A DNA stretch of 64,000 nucleotides, taken from positions 12,832-76,831 of the forward strand of contig JAFADG010000004.1 in the NCBI GenBank assembly GCA_023425025.1, in the 5' to 3' direction. This document shows, piece after piece, positions 1 through 8,122 of this stretch (its first letter is position 1; each line of letters begins with the position of its first letter). Made by a program: the position numbers and the translations under genes. The notes beneath the pieces are model-generated. The model had not been told where the DNA came from, did no database searches, and was given only the letters and a program-made list of their open reading frames with translations. The DNA comes from Bacillota bacterium. Its GTDB lineage: Bacteria; Bacillota; Clostridia; Christensenellales; Aristaeellaceae.

Positions 1-1
1 G

Positions 2-484
2 ACTTATATTTCCGAAGATATCGGGCGGTCCATGCTGGACCCTTTCCTGCTGCGGCTGATGATGAACGACTACAACTCCAGGCAGATGGCGGAGTTCCGG
101 GAAATGATCGAACTGGATGTTGCCCGGGCCATCCTGCGCAACCAAAGCGCCCAAGGCATTAGGGCCATGGAGGAGGCCATCGGGCGCATGGAAAAGGCGC
201 CGGCGGAGGAAGCCATGGAGGAGGAGCGGTGGGCGGAGCTGGACCTTGCCTTCCACCTTGCTATGGGCAAGGCCACCGGCAATGTGCTGATCGAGCAACT
301 GTATGCATTCATACTGCGCTTTTTTGAACCTACCATCAGGCAGACCTACCGGCACGCGGGGAACAGGGCCCACGCGTTGGCTATCCACAGGCAAATCTAT
401 AACGCGGCAGCGGCCGGCGATGAAAAAGCCCTGCTGGACGCCGTGAAGATGTCTATCGAAGAATGGATTATACAGGGGGAATGA
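2..484 (+). CDS. GntR-family transcriptional regulator, FCD domain (5' end outside window)
   Basis: This is the C-terminal part of a FadR-type GntR repressor; the frame is open from base 2, so the winged-helix half lies before the window. The first residues (TYISEDIG) match the end of the GntR wing. The rest is an all-helical FCD ligand-binding domain, with a metal-site-like pattern of Asp and His residues (for example IELDVARAIL near the start, LDLAFHLAM in the middle, and HRQIYNAA near the end). FCD proteins usually bind sugar acids or other small carboxylates. Its stop overlaps the start of the amidohydrolase gene (ATGA), so it is cotranscribed with the catabolic genes downstream and probably controls them in response to a pathway intermediate. 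The effector is not identifiable. Confidence 0.88.
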   Translation, partial: TYISEDIGRSMLDPFLLRLMMNDYNSRQMAEFREMIELDVARAILRNQSAQGIRAMEEAIGRMEKAPAEEAMEEERWAELDLAFHLAMGKATGNVLIEQLYAFILRFFEPTIRQTYRHAGNRAHALAIHRQIYNAAAAGDEKALLDAVKMSIEEWIIQGE

Positions 485-1257
485 ACATGCTGATACTGGA
501 CGCTCACGCGCATTTGGGCCATGACGTGGTATTTGACGAGGAATCCACCGAGGAGGAGCTGCTGGCCTGGCATGAACACTGCCATATCTCCGGCGCCGTC
601 ATACAGCCCTTTGTGCCACGGCCGTATTTGGCGGATACCACCGCCATTCACGACCGCATCGCAGCCATGTGCAATAAACATCCCGGCAGGTATTTCGGCA
701 TGGCTTCCATCAACCCGCATCTGCGGCCTGAGGAATACGAGGGCGAGGCAGCCCGATGCGTGAAGGAGCTGGGCTTTGTGGGGATCAAGCTCACGCCCAT
801 CGCCCATGCCGCCCATCCAGCCTCCAGGGATGGCCGGCATGTGTTTGAGGTGTCGGCGGCGCTGAACGTACCGGTGATGGTGCATACGGGTGCGGGCATC
901 CCCTTTGCGGACCCCGCGGCGCTGGAAACCGTTGCGGCAGGCTTTGCAAAGGTGCCCATCATCCTGGCCCACGCCGGCACCGACCTGTTCTTTGCCCAGG
1001 CGCTGTCCCTGGCCCGGCGGCACAGCCATGTGTACCTGGAGCCCAGCTGGCTGAGCATACTGAACGTGCGCAAGGCGCTGGAAGCCATAGGGCCGGGGAA
1101 GATCCTGTTCTCCTCCGACCACGCGGTGAACATTCCCGTGGAGCTTTGCAAGTACCGGACGCTGCTCCCTGAGGGGGAGGCGCTTGCAAGGGTGCTGGGC
1201 GGCACGGCCAGGGAGGTATTTGGCCTTGCAAACAGGCTGGCGGAGGAAAGGGTATGA
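481..1257 (+). CDS. Amidohydrolase-family protein (TIM-barrel metal hydrolase)
   Basis: This 258-residue protein is an amidohydrolase_2-type hydrolase. It opens with the metal-binding motif DAHAHLG (residues 7-13), has VMVHTGAG and ILAHAGTD in mid-protein, and ends with the FSSDHAVN motif that supplies the last metal-binding Asp. Such enzymes hydrolyse lactones or amides or decarboxylate acids. The ATG at 481 is preferred over an upstream in-frame ATG at 463 because it overlaps the stop of the GntR gene and follows a GGGGGA ribosome site. The stop overlaps the next gene by 4 bases. In a sugar-acid operon a lactonase role is plausible but is inference only. Confidence 0.87.
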   Translation: MNMLILDAHAHLGHDVVFDEESTEEELLAWHEHCHISGAVIQPFVPRPYLADTTAIHDRIAAMCNKHPGRYFGMASINPHLRPEEYEGEAARCVKELGFVGIKLTPIAHAAHPASRDGRHVFEVSAALNVPVMVHTGAGIPFADPAALETVAAGFAKVPIILAHAGTDLFFAQALSLARRHSHVYLEPSWLSILNVRKALEAIGPGKILFSSDHAVNIPVELCKYRTLLPEGEALARVLGGTAREVFGLANRLAEERV

Positions 1258-2300
1258 GTGAAAGGCAATTGCGCGTTGCCGTATTCGGCACGGGCTACTG
1301 GGCGCAGTTTCAAATTGCCGCATGGCAGGCCATCGGCGTGCAGGTGGCGGCCGCCTGGAACCGCACGCCGGAGCGGGCGCGGATGACGGCGGAGCGCTTT
1401 CACATCCCCGCCGTGTATGACACTCCCGAAGCGGTCTTTGAAAACGCCGAGTTTGACATCGCCGACATCATTGCCGATGTGGATGCCCACGAGCCCCTGG
1501 TCCTCCTGGCCGCTCATTATAAAAAGGCAGTCATCTGCCAAAAGCCCATGGCCCGCAGCCTTTCCGGCTGTGAGCGTATGGTCAAAGCCTGCCGCGAAGC
1601 CGGCATTTGGTATGCCGTTCATGAAAACTTCCGCTATCAGCCCCAGTTTGCCCCCGTTAAGGAATGGCTGGCGCAAGGCAGCTTGGGCCGCCCCCTGCAC
1701 GCCCATGTGCAGCTTCGCTCCCCCGACAGGGGCATCATCCAAAGGCAGCCGGCCCTGGCCCAAATGGACCACATGGCCTTAAGAGACATGGGGCCTCATA
1801 TTTTTGACGTGGTACGCTATTTGTTTGGAGATATCAAAAGCGTATACGCCAAGCCTGTGGTTTCTTATGGGGATATCGGCGCGCAGGATACGGCCCTAAA
1901 CCTGCTGGAGATGGAAAGCAAGCTGCCGGTTGTATGCACGCTGGCCCATCGCTTCCACTACAAGGTGTTTGTTCAGTGTGAAGCCGGCTGCCTGACCTTG
2001 GATGGTGACAATCTGATCCATGTGGAGCGGGAAGGAAAGACCCACATTGTGGACCCGAGAACCTGGCCGGTGCTGCCCTACATTCCACAGGAGGATTGGG
2101 ACCTGCACGGCGGGCATGTGTTCACTGCCATTCCCCGGTGCCTTACGGCACTTCGGGAAGCGTACCTTAGCGGCAGGCCGGCTGAAACCAGCGGCGAGGA
2201 TAATTTGCAAACCATGCGCGCGGTGTTTGCGGCCATCCGTTCCCAGGACACCGGCAGTGTAGTGGCTTTGAAGGATATGGAGGGCGGTGCCGCAACATGA
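1254..2300 (+). CDS. Gfo/Idh/MocA-family NAD(P)-dependent sugar dehydrogenase
   Basis: The 348-residue protein has an N-terminal Rossmann fold (VAVFGTGYWAQ, residues 8-18) and the Gfo/Idh C-terminal domain (MRDMGPHIFDVVRYLFGD-like stretch around residues 175-190). These enzymes oxidise or reduce sugar or inositol hydroxyls. The usual catalytic EKP motif reads QKP here (ICQKPMA), keeping the catalytic Lys but changing the neighbouring Glu. It overlaps both neighbours by 4 bases, so translation is coupled. Known D-apiose dehydrogenases belong to this family, and the operon also has apiosidase-like and apionate-oxidoisomerase-like genes, so apiose oxidation is a reasonable hypothesis, not shown by the sequence. 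Confidence 0.9.
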   Translation: MSERQLRVAVFGTGYWAQFQIAAWQAIGVQVAAAWNRTPERARMTAERFHIPAVYDTPEAVFENAEFDIADIIADVDAHEPLVLLAAHYKKAVICQKPMARSLSGCERMVKACREAGIWYAVHENFRYQPQFAPVKEWLAQGSLGRPLHAHVQLRSPDRGIIQRQPALAQMDHMALRDMGPHIFDVVRYLFGDIKSVYAKPVVSYGDIGAQDTALNLLEMESKLPVVCTLAHRFHYKVFVQCEAGCLTLDGDNLIHVEREGKTHIVDPRTWPVLPYIPQEDWDLHGGHVFTAIPRCLTALREAYLSGRPAETSGEDNLQTMRAVFAAIRSQDTGSVVALKDMEGGAAT

Positions 2301-3313
2301 AGGTGCTGATGATTGGCGGCACGGGCAACATTGGCACGGCGGTTGCCGATACGCTGCTCAAAAGGGGTTGTGAGGTAACGGTTTGCGGGCGCGGCCAAGG
2401 CCGGCCGGATTGCGGCTTCATCCGGGCGGACAGGACGCGTCATGCCGATTTTGAATTGGAAATGGCAAGACACGGAAGCTGGGACTGCGTGATTGACATG
2501 GTGGGCTATACGCCTATGGATGCGAAAAGCGCGGTCCGGGCCTTTGCCGGGCGCACGGCGCAGTTCGTTTTCTGCTCCACCGTGGACATTTTCGCAAAGC
2601 CCGCGCCTTCTTATCCCATTGGGCCAGGCGCGCCCCGTGGCGCCGATCCCCGCTTTTCCTACGCCTTTGACAAGGTGCGCATGGAGGAAATATTGGAGGA
2701 GGCCGCGGCTGGAGGCGCCTTCGCCTTGACCACCGTGCGCCCGGCGGCCACCTATAACGACCAAAGCACCCCCATCGGCATTTTGAATTCCGGCCTGGCG
2801 GTAATGCGCCGGATCCGGCTGGGCTTGCCGGTGATTGTGATGGGCGACGGCCTGACGCTGTGGTGCTCCGCCCACCGGGATGATGTGGGCGCCGCCATCG
2901 CCCGGGCGGCGGGAAATCCTGGCGCGTATGGCAAGGCGTATACGCTGGCCGGGGATGAGGCCATGACCTGGATGCAATACTATCAAGCCGTGGCGGATGC
3001 GCTGAACGCGCCTCCCGTTACCTTTGTGGGTGTCTCTACTGAACTTTTGCTGGCGGCCGCGCCCAGGGCATGCAGTTGGTGCGATTTGAACTTCAAGTAC
3101 GATAATATTTTCGACAGCAGCCTGGCCAAGGCAGACCTGGGGTTCGCCTACACCATTCCCTGGGCGGAAGGGGCACGGCGCATGGCGGCCTTTCAAGACC
3201 GGATGGGCGCCATCAATGAAAGCGCAGATCACCCGGCCTACGGCGGGCTGATCGAGCGGATGCGGGCACTGAAGTATGAGCTTTCTCAAACCATGTCCAT
3301 GCTGGACACATGA
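2297..3313 (+). CDS. NAD-dependent epimerase/dehydratase-family protein (extended SDR)
   Basis: A 338-residue Rossmann protein beginning with the nucleotide-binding motif MIGGTGNIGTAV (residues 5-16). It resembles atypical extended short-chain dehydrogenases or NmrA/isoflavone-reductase-like proteins: the strand after the glycine motif is followed by CGRG, suggesting NADP preference, and the catalytic YxxxK is present as YAFDK near residue 119. It probably acts on a nucleotide sugar or free sugar intermediate. It overlaps the Gfo/Idh gene by 4 bases and is followed 15 bases later by the 6-PGDH-like gene. The substrate cannot be told. Confidence 0.85.
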   Translation: MKVLMIGGTGNIGTAVADTLLKRGCEVTVCGRGQGRPDCGFIRADRTRHADFELEMARHGSWDCVIDMVGYTPMDAKSAVRAFAGRTAQFVFCSTVDIFAKPAPSYPIGPGAPRGADPRFSYAFDKVRMEEILEEAAAGGAFALTTVRPAATYNDQSTPIGILNSGLAVMRRIRLGLPVIVMGDGLTLWCSAHRDDVGAAIARAAGNPGAYGKAYTLAGDEAMTWMQYYQAVADALNAPPVTFVGVSTELLLAAAPRACSWCDLNFKYDNIFDSSLAKADLGFAYTIPWAEGARRMAAFQDRMGAINESADHPAYGGLIERMRALKYELSQTMSMLDT

Positions 3314-3328
3314 TAAGGAGGTTTTTTT

Positions 3329-4180
3329 GTGGCGACAGACAAATTGGTGGCGCTCATAGGCGCTGGCGGCAAAATGGGCAGACGGATTGTGCCGAATCTT
3401 ATCAAATTCGGGTATCGCTTCCTCTGCTGCGAAAAGGATGAGGCGGGTCTTACCGCCCTTCAAACCCAGGGGCTCGCGGTCCTGCCTACCGAGGAGGCTG
3501 TGCAGGAGGCGGATTTGGTTGTTTTTGCGCTGCCTGACGCTGCACTGCCCGCCCTGTCCAGGCGGCTGGTACCCCTGCTGAAACCCGGTGCCACGGTGAT
3601 CACACTGGACCCTGCCGCCGCCCACGCAGGGCAGCTTTATACCCGGGAGGATTGCGCCTTTGTGGTGACCCATCCCTGCCATCCGCCGCTTTTTGGAGAT
3701 AGGGACACGCCCGAGGAAAAGGCGGATTTGTTTGGCGGTACGGCAGCGGTTCAGGACATCGTCATCGCCCTGATGCAGGGGGGCGAGGAAGCGTTTATAG
3801 AGGCGCAGCAGCTTTGCGTGCATATGTTCAATCCCGTCTCAAAGTGCCACCGCATCACCGTGGAACAAATGGCCATTCTGGAACCTGCGGCGGCGGAGGT
3901 CGTAATTGCCCTGTGCGCCACGGTCATGAAGGAGGCCATTGACGAGGCTGTGCGCCGGGGCGTGCCGGAGGAGGCCGCCCGGGCCTTTTTGCTGGGGCAT
4001 ATTCAAATCCCGCTGGCCATCACCTTAAAAAGCAGCAATCCCTTTTCCGACGCCGCCATGATCGCCGTGGAGTATGGCAGGCGCCATGTGCTGCGGGAGG
4101 ATTGGAAAAAAGTATTTGAGCCGGAAAGCATAAAGGAAGTGCTGGGGCAGATGCTGCACTTGACGAAAGCGGGGGCGTGA
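3329..4180 (+). CDS. 6-phosphogluconate dehydrogenase-like oxidoreductase, D-apionate oxidoisomerase type
   Basis: This 283-residue protein has a Rossmann domain (VALIGAGGKMGRRIVPNL, residues 7-24) and a helical C-terminal half of the PGDH_C type rather than the classical 6-phosphogluconate dehydrogenase domain; VTHPCHPPLFGD near residue 111 is typical of the subfamily. Characterised relatives include D-apionate oxidoisomerase (ApnO), which converts D-apionate to 3-oxo-isoapionate. The start is GTG at 3329, chosen because a clear AAGGAGG site lies 7-8 bases upstream. Two bases separate it from the DUF4038 gene. The assignment to apionate is inference from family and neighbours; a different hydroxyacid substrate is possible. 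Confidence 0.82.
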   Translation: MATDKLVALIGAGGKMGRRIVPNLIKFGYRFLCCEKDEAGLTALQTQGLAVLPTEEAVQEADLVVFALPDAALPALSRRLVPLLKPGATVITLDPAAAHAGQLYTREDCAFVVTHPCHPPLFGDRDTPEEKADLFGGTAAVQDIVIALMQGGEEAFIEAQQLCVHMFNPVSKCHRITVEQMAILEPAAAEVVIALCATVMKEAIDEAVRRGVPEEAARAFLLGHIQIPLAITLKSSNPFSDAAMIAVEYGRRHVLREDWKKVFEPESIKEVLGQMLHLTKAGA

Positions 4181-4181
4181 C

Positions 4182-5465
4182 ATGAAAAGACTGAAAGTGC
4201 ATGAAGGCGGCCGGTATTTGCAGTGGGAGGACGGAACCCCGTTTTTCTATCTGGGGGATACGGCCTGGGAGCTTTTCCACCGCTTGTCCAAGGCGGAGAT
4301 CGAATACTATCTGTCCATACGGGCGGCCCAGGGCTTTAATGTGATCCAGGCGGTTGCCCTGGCTGAATTTGACGGGCTCCAAGAGCCCAATGCCTATGGG
4401 CGGGTACCCCTGAAAGAGCGGGGCGGCGCGTATGATCCCACTGCGCCGGATGTGGATGAGAGCTATAACTATTGGAAGCATGTGGATTTCGCTGTGGACG
4501 CTGCCGCGGAAAAAGGGTTGCTTATTGCCCTTCTGCCTACCTGGGGCAGCAACTTCAACCCTGAATGGGCCAAAGGCCCGGTGATTTTCACGCCTGAAAA
4601 CGCCCGCATTTATGGTGAGTGGATTGCCAATCGCTATAAGGATAAGTGGAACATCATATGGATATTGGGCGGAGACCGGCCGCTGAAAACGCAAATGCAC
4701 AGGGATATCATCCGTGCCATGGGCGAGGCCATACGCCAGGCGGACGAAAAGCATTTGATCACCTTCCACCCCGTGGGCTGGGCATCCTCTGCGGATTTTG
4801 TGGCCGGACAGGACTATATCGACTTTCATACCGTGCAGTCGGGCCATGATACCGGCTGCTACGACAGCTGGCAGCTGGTGCGCCGCACCGGCGAAGCGGA
4901 AGCGAAACCCTTTATGGATTCCGAACCCCGCTATGAGGACCATCCCGCCTGCTTCAGGGCCGATTATGAATTTTTATGGGATGATGCCGATGTGCGCCAA
5001 AACGCCTATTGGAACCTGATGGAGGGCGTATGCGGCCATACCTACGGCAACCACAGCGTCTGGCGCTTCAGTACCGAGCCTACGCCCTACTGGCCCTACC
5101 GCTGGCAGGAAGTCATGCACCATGACGGCGCAAAGCAGATGGCACACCTTGTAAAGCTCCGCCTGAGCCGCCCTTACTTTGAACTGCGGCCCGCGCCGGA
5201 ATTGGTTGCCGACGACCCGGCGAAAATGGCTCACCAGTGCGCCGCGCGGGGCGAAAAGTATGCTTTTTTATATTCACCCCTGGGCCTGCCTATCCGCGCC
5301 TGCCTTGCGCCCATGGGCGGCAAGGCGCTCAAGGCGGCATGGTTCGACCCCAGATCGGGTGAAAGCAAGGTCTTTGCCGTTGTGCCGCCCGCCCAGGCAA
5401 TGTTTGTGCCGCCCTCCTGCGGCAAGGGCTGCGACTGGGTGCTGGTGCTGGACGTGCTGGAGTAA
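4182..5465 (+). CDS. DUF4038-domain glycoside hydrolase, apiosidase-like
   Basis: The 427-residue protein matches the DUF4038 family (TIM-barrel, GH140-like) by its opening strand and active-site region: FFYLGDTAWELFHRLS at residues 22-37 and IIWILGGDRP near residue 160. Family members with known activity release apiose from the side chains of rhamnogalacturonan II. A C-terminal collagen-binding-like beta domain (residues about 330-427) ends the protein, which is typical. There is no signal peptide, so it acts in the cytoplasm on imported oligosaccharide. It sits 2 bases after the 6-PGDH-like gene in a tight operon. Specificity for apiose is inferred, not shown. Confidence 0.82.
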   Translation: MKRLKVHEGGRYLQWEDGTPFFYLGDTAWELFHRLSKAEIEYYLSIRAAQGFNVIQAVALAEFDGLQEPNAYGRVPLKERGGAYDPTAPDVDESYNYWKHVDFAVDAAAEKGLLIALLPTWGSNFNPEWAKGPVIFTPENARIYGEWIANRYKDKWNIIWILGGDRPLKTQMHRDIIRAMGEAIRQADEKHLITFHPVGWASSADFVAGQDYIDFHTVQSGHDTGCYDSWQLVRRTGEAEAKPFMDSEPRYEDHPACFRADYEFLWDDADVRQNAYWNLMEGVCGHTYGNHSVWRFSTEPTPYWPYRWQEVMHHDGAKQMAHLVKLRLSRPYFELRPAPELVADDPAKMAHQCAARGEKYAFLYSPLGLPIRACLAPMGGKALKAAWFDPRSGESKVFAVVPPAQAMFVPPSCGKGCDWVLVLDVLE

Positions 5466-5483
5466 TGCGTATGGGGAGGCGGC

Positions 5484-6311
5484 ATGATGCAAATCGGTAT
5501 TTCGTCCTGGTCCTGCCCCTGGGCCATCGGCGTGGCAGGGTATCCCGTCCCCCCAGGACCGATGGGGGCGATGGAACTGCTGCAATTGGCGGCCGAAACC
5601 GGGGCGCAGGTGCTGCAAATCGCCGATAACCTGCCGCTTCATCCCCTACCCCGGGGGATGTTGAAGGAGCTTCACCGGGAAGCCCGTCTCCGGGGCATTA
5701 CCCTGGAGGCCGGCACGAGGGGCCTTGCGCCGGATAACCTGCTGCAATATCTGGATATCGCCGGGGAGCTGGGCGCAAAGCTTGTGCGCACGCTGCCCCA
5801 TGACGGAACAGACCGGCCGGATTTTGAGGAAGCGCTGCGCAGGCTCCGCGCGGTGAAGCCGGTCTTTGAAGCCGCCGGGGTCATGCTTGCCATTGAAAAC
5901 CACGACCATTATCCAAGCGAATGGCTCCGACGCCTTACGGAGGCGGCGGACAGCCCCTATATCGGCGTCTGTCTGGACGCCGTGAACAACCTGGGCCTGG
6001 GAGAAAGCTTCCGGGAGGTACTGCATACCCTTGGTCCCCGGACGGTGAATTTTCACTGCAAAGACTATACGATTTTAAGAAAGCCCACCATGCTGGGCTT
6101 TGATGTCGTGGGGGCCGTGGCCGGCGAGGGAATGCTGGATCTTGCCCTGGCCCAGAATGCCCTGCGGGCGGATATTTCCTGGATACTGGAATCATGGCTG
6201 CCCTGGCAGGAGGATATCGGCTCCACCCTTTTGACGGAAAGGAACTGGCTGTTAAAGGGTATGGACAATCTGCGCCGACTAGCGCGAAAAGCGCCGGGGC
6301 AAGCGGTATAA
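5484..6311 (+). CDS. Sugar phosphate isomerase/epimerase (xylose isomerase-like TIM barrel)
   Basis: A 275-residue AP-endonuclease-2-type TIM barrel. It starts MQIGISSWSCPW, has the metal-ligand Glu and His in IENHDHYP (around residue 138), and VCLDAVNNLGLGES and NFHCKDYTI as later metal-binding strands. Proteins of this family isomerise or epimerise keto sugars, or dehydrate inositols, using a divalent metal. The start ATGATG follows GGGGAGG. It is the last catabolic gene of the operon; a kinase gene begins 68 bases downstream. The precise substrate is unknown. Confidence 0.86.
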   Translation: MMQIGISSWSCPWAIGVAGYPVPPGPMGAMELLQLAAETGAQVLQIADNLPLHPLPRGMLKELHREARLRGITLEAGTRGLAPDNLLQYLDIAGELGAKLVRTLPHDGTDRPDFEEALRRLRAVKPVFEAAGVMLAIENHDHYPSEWLRRLTEAADSPYIGVCLDAVNNLGLGESFREVLHTLGPRTVNFHCKDYTILRKPTMLGFDVVGAVAGEGMLDLALAQNALRADISWILESWLPWQEDIGSTLLTERNWLLKGMDNLRRLARKAPGQAV

Positions 6312-6379
6312 AAGCGAAGCGCCTTTGCGAGGCAGCGGGCACGCAGGGGATGAAAGACACCCAAGCAAGGGGGCATATC

Positions 6380-8122
6380 ATGAAAATGGCATGGAAGCAT
6401 ACGGTTTTTTTAAGGCTGGCAATCACCTTTTTGCTGGTCACAGCGCCCATCTATGCCATCGGCATCAGCATCCACAACTGGGGGGTGCGTTCCGTCCGCA
6501 CGGAATTGAACAATTCCATGATCGCCCAGGCCACCTTTTATCTAAGCGGGCTGGAGACGGAGATGCAGCGAATCAAGCTCCTGCAATATGACTGCGTCAC
6601 CGACGACAACCTCAACGACCTGACCTACGCCGCCCCGATCATGGATGACTATTCAAAAGTCCAGGCCATGCTCCGCCTCCAGCAGCGGCTTCATTCCATC
6701 AAAAACAGCAGCCGCTATATCAAGGATGTGAGCGTCAGCATCACGGGGTTGAACAAGACCATTTCCGCCATGGATGGCGTCAAGTGGGCATTGGACGATC
6801 AGGCGGCGCAGTCGCTTCACTATCCGCTGCTCTCCTCTTCCTCGCAGCTTTCCTATGACGGTCAGACGCTGTACTCCAACGTGGCCAACCTATATTCCAA
6901 CACCGCCATGGGCCAGTTTGCCTTTTTGATCACCGTCCGGCTTTCCCGGCAGGTGCTGGAGGAGGATCTTGCGCTTTTGGGCACCGGCAGCCGCGTTCTT
7001 TTTTTGACCAACGCCGCCGGCGATTTTTTCTTTCTGGATAAAGCGGAAGGGGTGCAGCGGGACCAGATGGGCGTGGCGCTTCTTGATCAGGCCGGCCGGC
7101 AAAAGAGCGGCTCTTATTTTCAGACCATTGCCAGAGCACGCCATGTAGCCGTCTATGCCACCAACGATTATCTGGACCTGACATTGGCGCAGTATATCCC
7201 CGAGAGCGAGGCATTAAGCAGCATCAAGGATTATCAGGCATGGTTCTGGCTGTACTCCATCGTATCCGTGGCGATCATTCTGCTTTTCAGCGTGTCTTTG
7301 TACAGCCTGATTCACAAGCCCCTGCGCAACCTGGTGCTGGCTTTCAAAAAGGTGGAGAGCGGAAATTTTGACATCCACATCGATTACTCCCACCGGGATG
7401 AATTCCGTTACCTCTACGGTGGCTTCAACGGCATGGTCAAGAACCTGGGCGCGTTGATCGACCAGGTATACAAACAGAAAATCCTGATGCAAAATGCCCA
7501 GCTCAAGCAGCTTCAGGCGCAGATCAATCCCCACTTTCTTTATAACACCTTCTTTATCCTCTATAGCATGGCGGAGGCAGAGGACAATCAAAGCGTCATG
7601 CTGTTTTTGAAGCAGCTTGGCAACTATTTCAAGTACATCACCAGAAGCGGCGAAGACGAGGTGCCCCTTTCCCGGGAAGTGGAACACGCCCGCATATACG
7701 CCGATATTCAGCAGCTGCGCTTTTCCAACAGAATCAGGATCGAATTTGAAGAATTGCCCGAACTCTTTGGCGATATGCGGGTGCCTCGGCTCATCATACA
7801 GCCCTTGCTGGAAAACGCGTTCAAGTACGGTTTGGAGGCCAAGGAAAGCAACGGATTCCTGCGCGTCTCCTTTGGCACGGAAGGCGGCAAGCTGCTTGTG
7901 ATCGTGGATGATAACGGGGGCGTCACCGCCCAGGGGCTGGAGCAGCTTCAAGGGAGCCTTGGCGATCATGCGCCGGAGGTTGAGGTCACCGGCACCATCA
8001 ACATCCACAGGCGGCTGCGGCTCAGATTCGGCGCTTCCAGCGGCCTTCGGGTTTCTGTCAACGAGCACGGCGGCCTTCGCGCCGAACTCATCATCGATTT
8101 GGAGGGGGCAGACCATGTATAG
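6380..8122 (+). CDS. Membrane sensor histidine kinase, YesM type
   Basis: This 580-residue protein has one membrane helix at residues about 11-33, an extracytoplasmic sensing domain of about 250 residues, a second helix near residue 290, a HAMP linker, and the His_kinase/HATPase_c pair. The phosphorylated His lies in QINPHFLYNT near residue 385; PLLENAFKYG and VIVDDNGG form the ATP-binding N and G1 boxes. The frame is open further upstream, but ATG 6380 is chosen because AAGGGGG lies 6 bases before it and the first helix then starts the protein. It overlaps the response regulator by 8 bases. Such kinases sense sugars outside the cell and switch on adjacent transporter operons. Confidence 0.93.
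   Translation: MKMAWKHTVFLRLAITFLLVTAPIYAIGISIHNWGVRSVRTELNNSMIAQATFYLSGLETEMQRIKLLQYDCVTDDNLNDLTYAAPIMDDYSKVQAMLRLQQRLHSIKNSSRYIKDVSVSITGLNKTISAMDGVKWALDDQAAQSLHYPLLSSSSQLSYDGQTLYSNVANLYSNTAMGQFAFLITVRLSRQVLEEDLALLGTGSRVLFLTNAAGDFFFLDKAEGVQRDQMGVALLDQAGRQKSGSYFQTIARARHVAVYATNDYLDLTLAQYIPESEALSSIKDYQAWFWLYSIVSVAIILLFSVSLYSLIHKPLRNLVLAFKKVESGNFDIHIDYSHRDEFRYLYGGFNGMVKNLGALIDQVYKQKILMQNAQLKQLQAQINPHFLYNTFFILYSMAEAEDNQSVMLFLKQLGNYFKYITRSGEDEVPLSREVEHARIYADIQQLRFSNRIRIEFEELPELFGDMRVPRLIIQPLLENAFKYGLEAKESNGFLRVSFGTEGGKLLVIVDDNGGVTAQGLEQLQGSLGDHAPEVEVTGTINIHRRLRLRFGASSGLRVSVNEHGGLRAELIIDLEGADHV

Noticed and set aside
397..3823. Long minus-strand open frames opposite the catabolic operon (up to 581 residues)
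   Set aside because: They lie antisense to well-supported overlapping genes, lack ribosome sites and family likeness, and are expected in GC-rich coding DNA.
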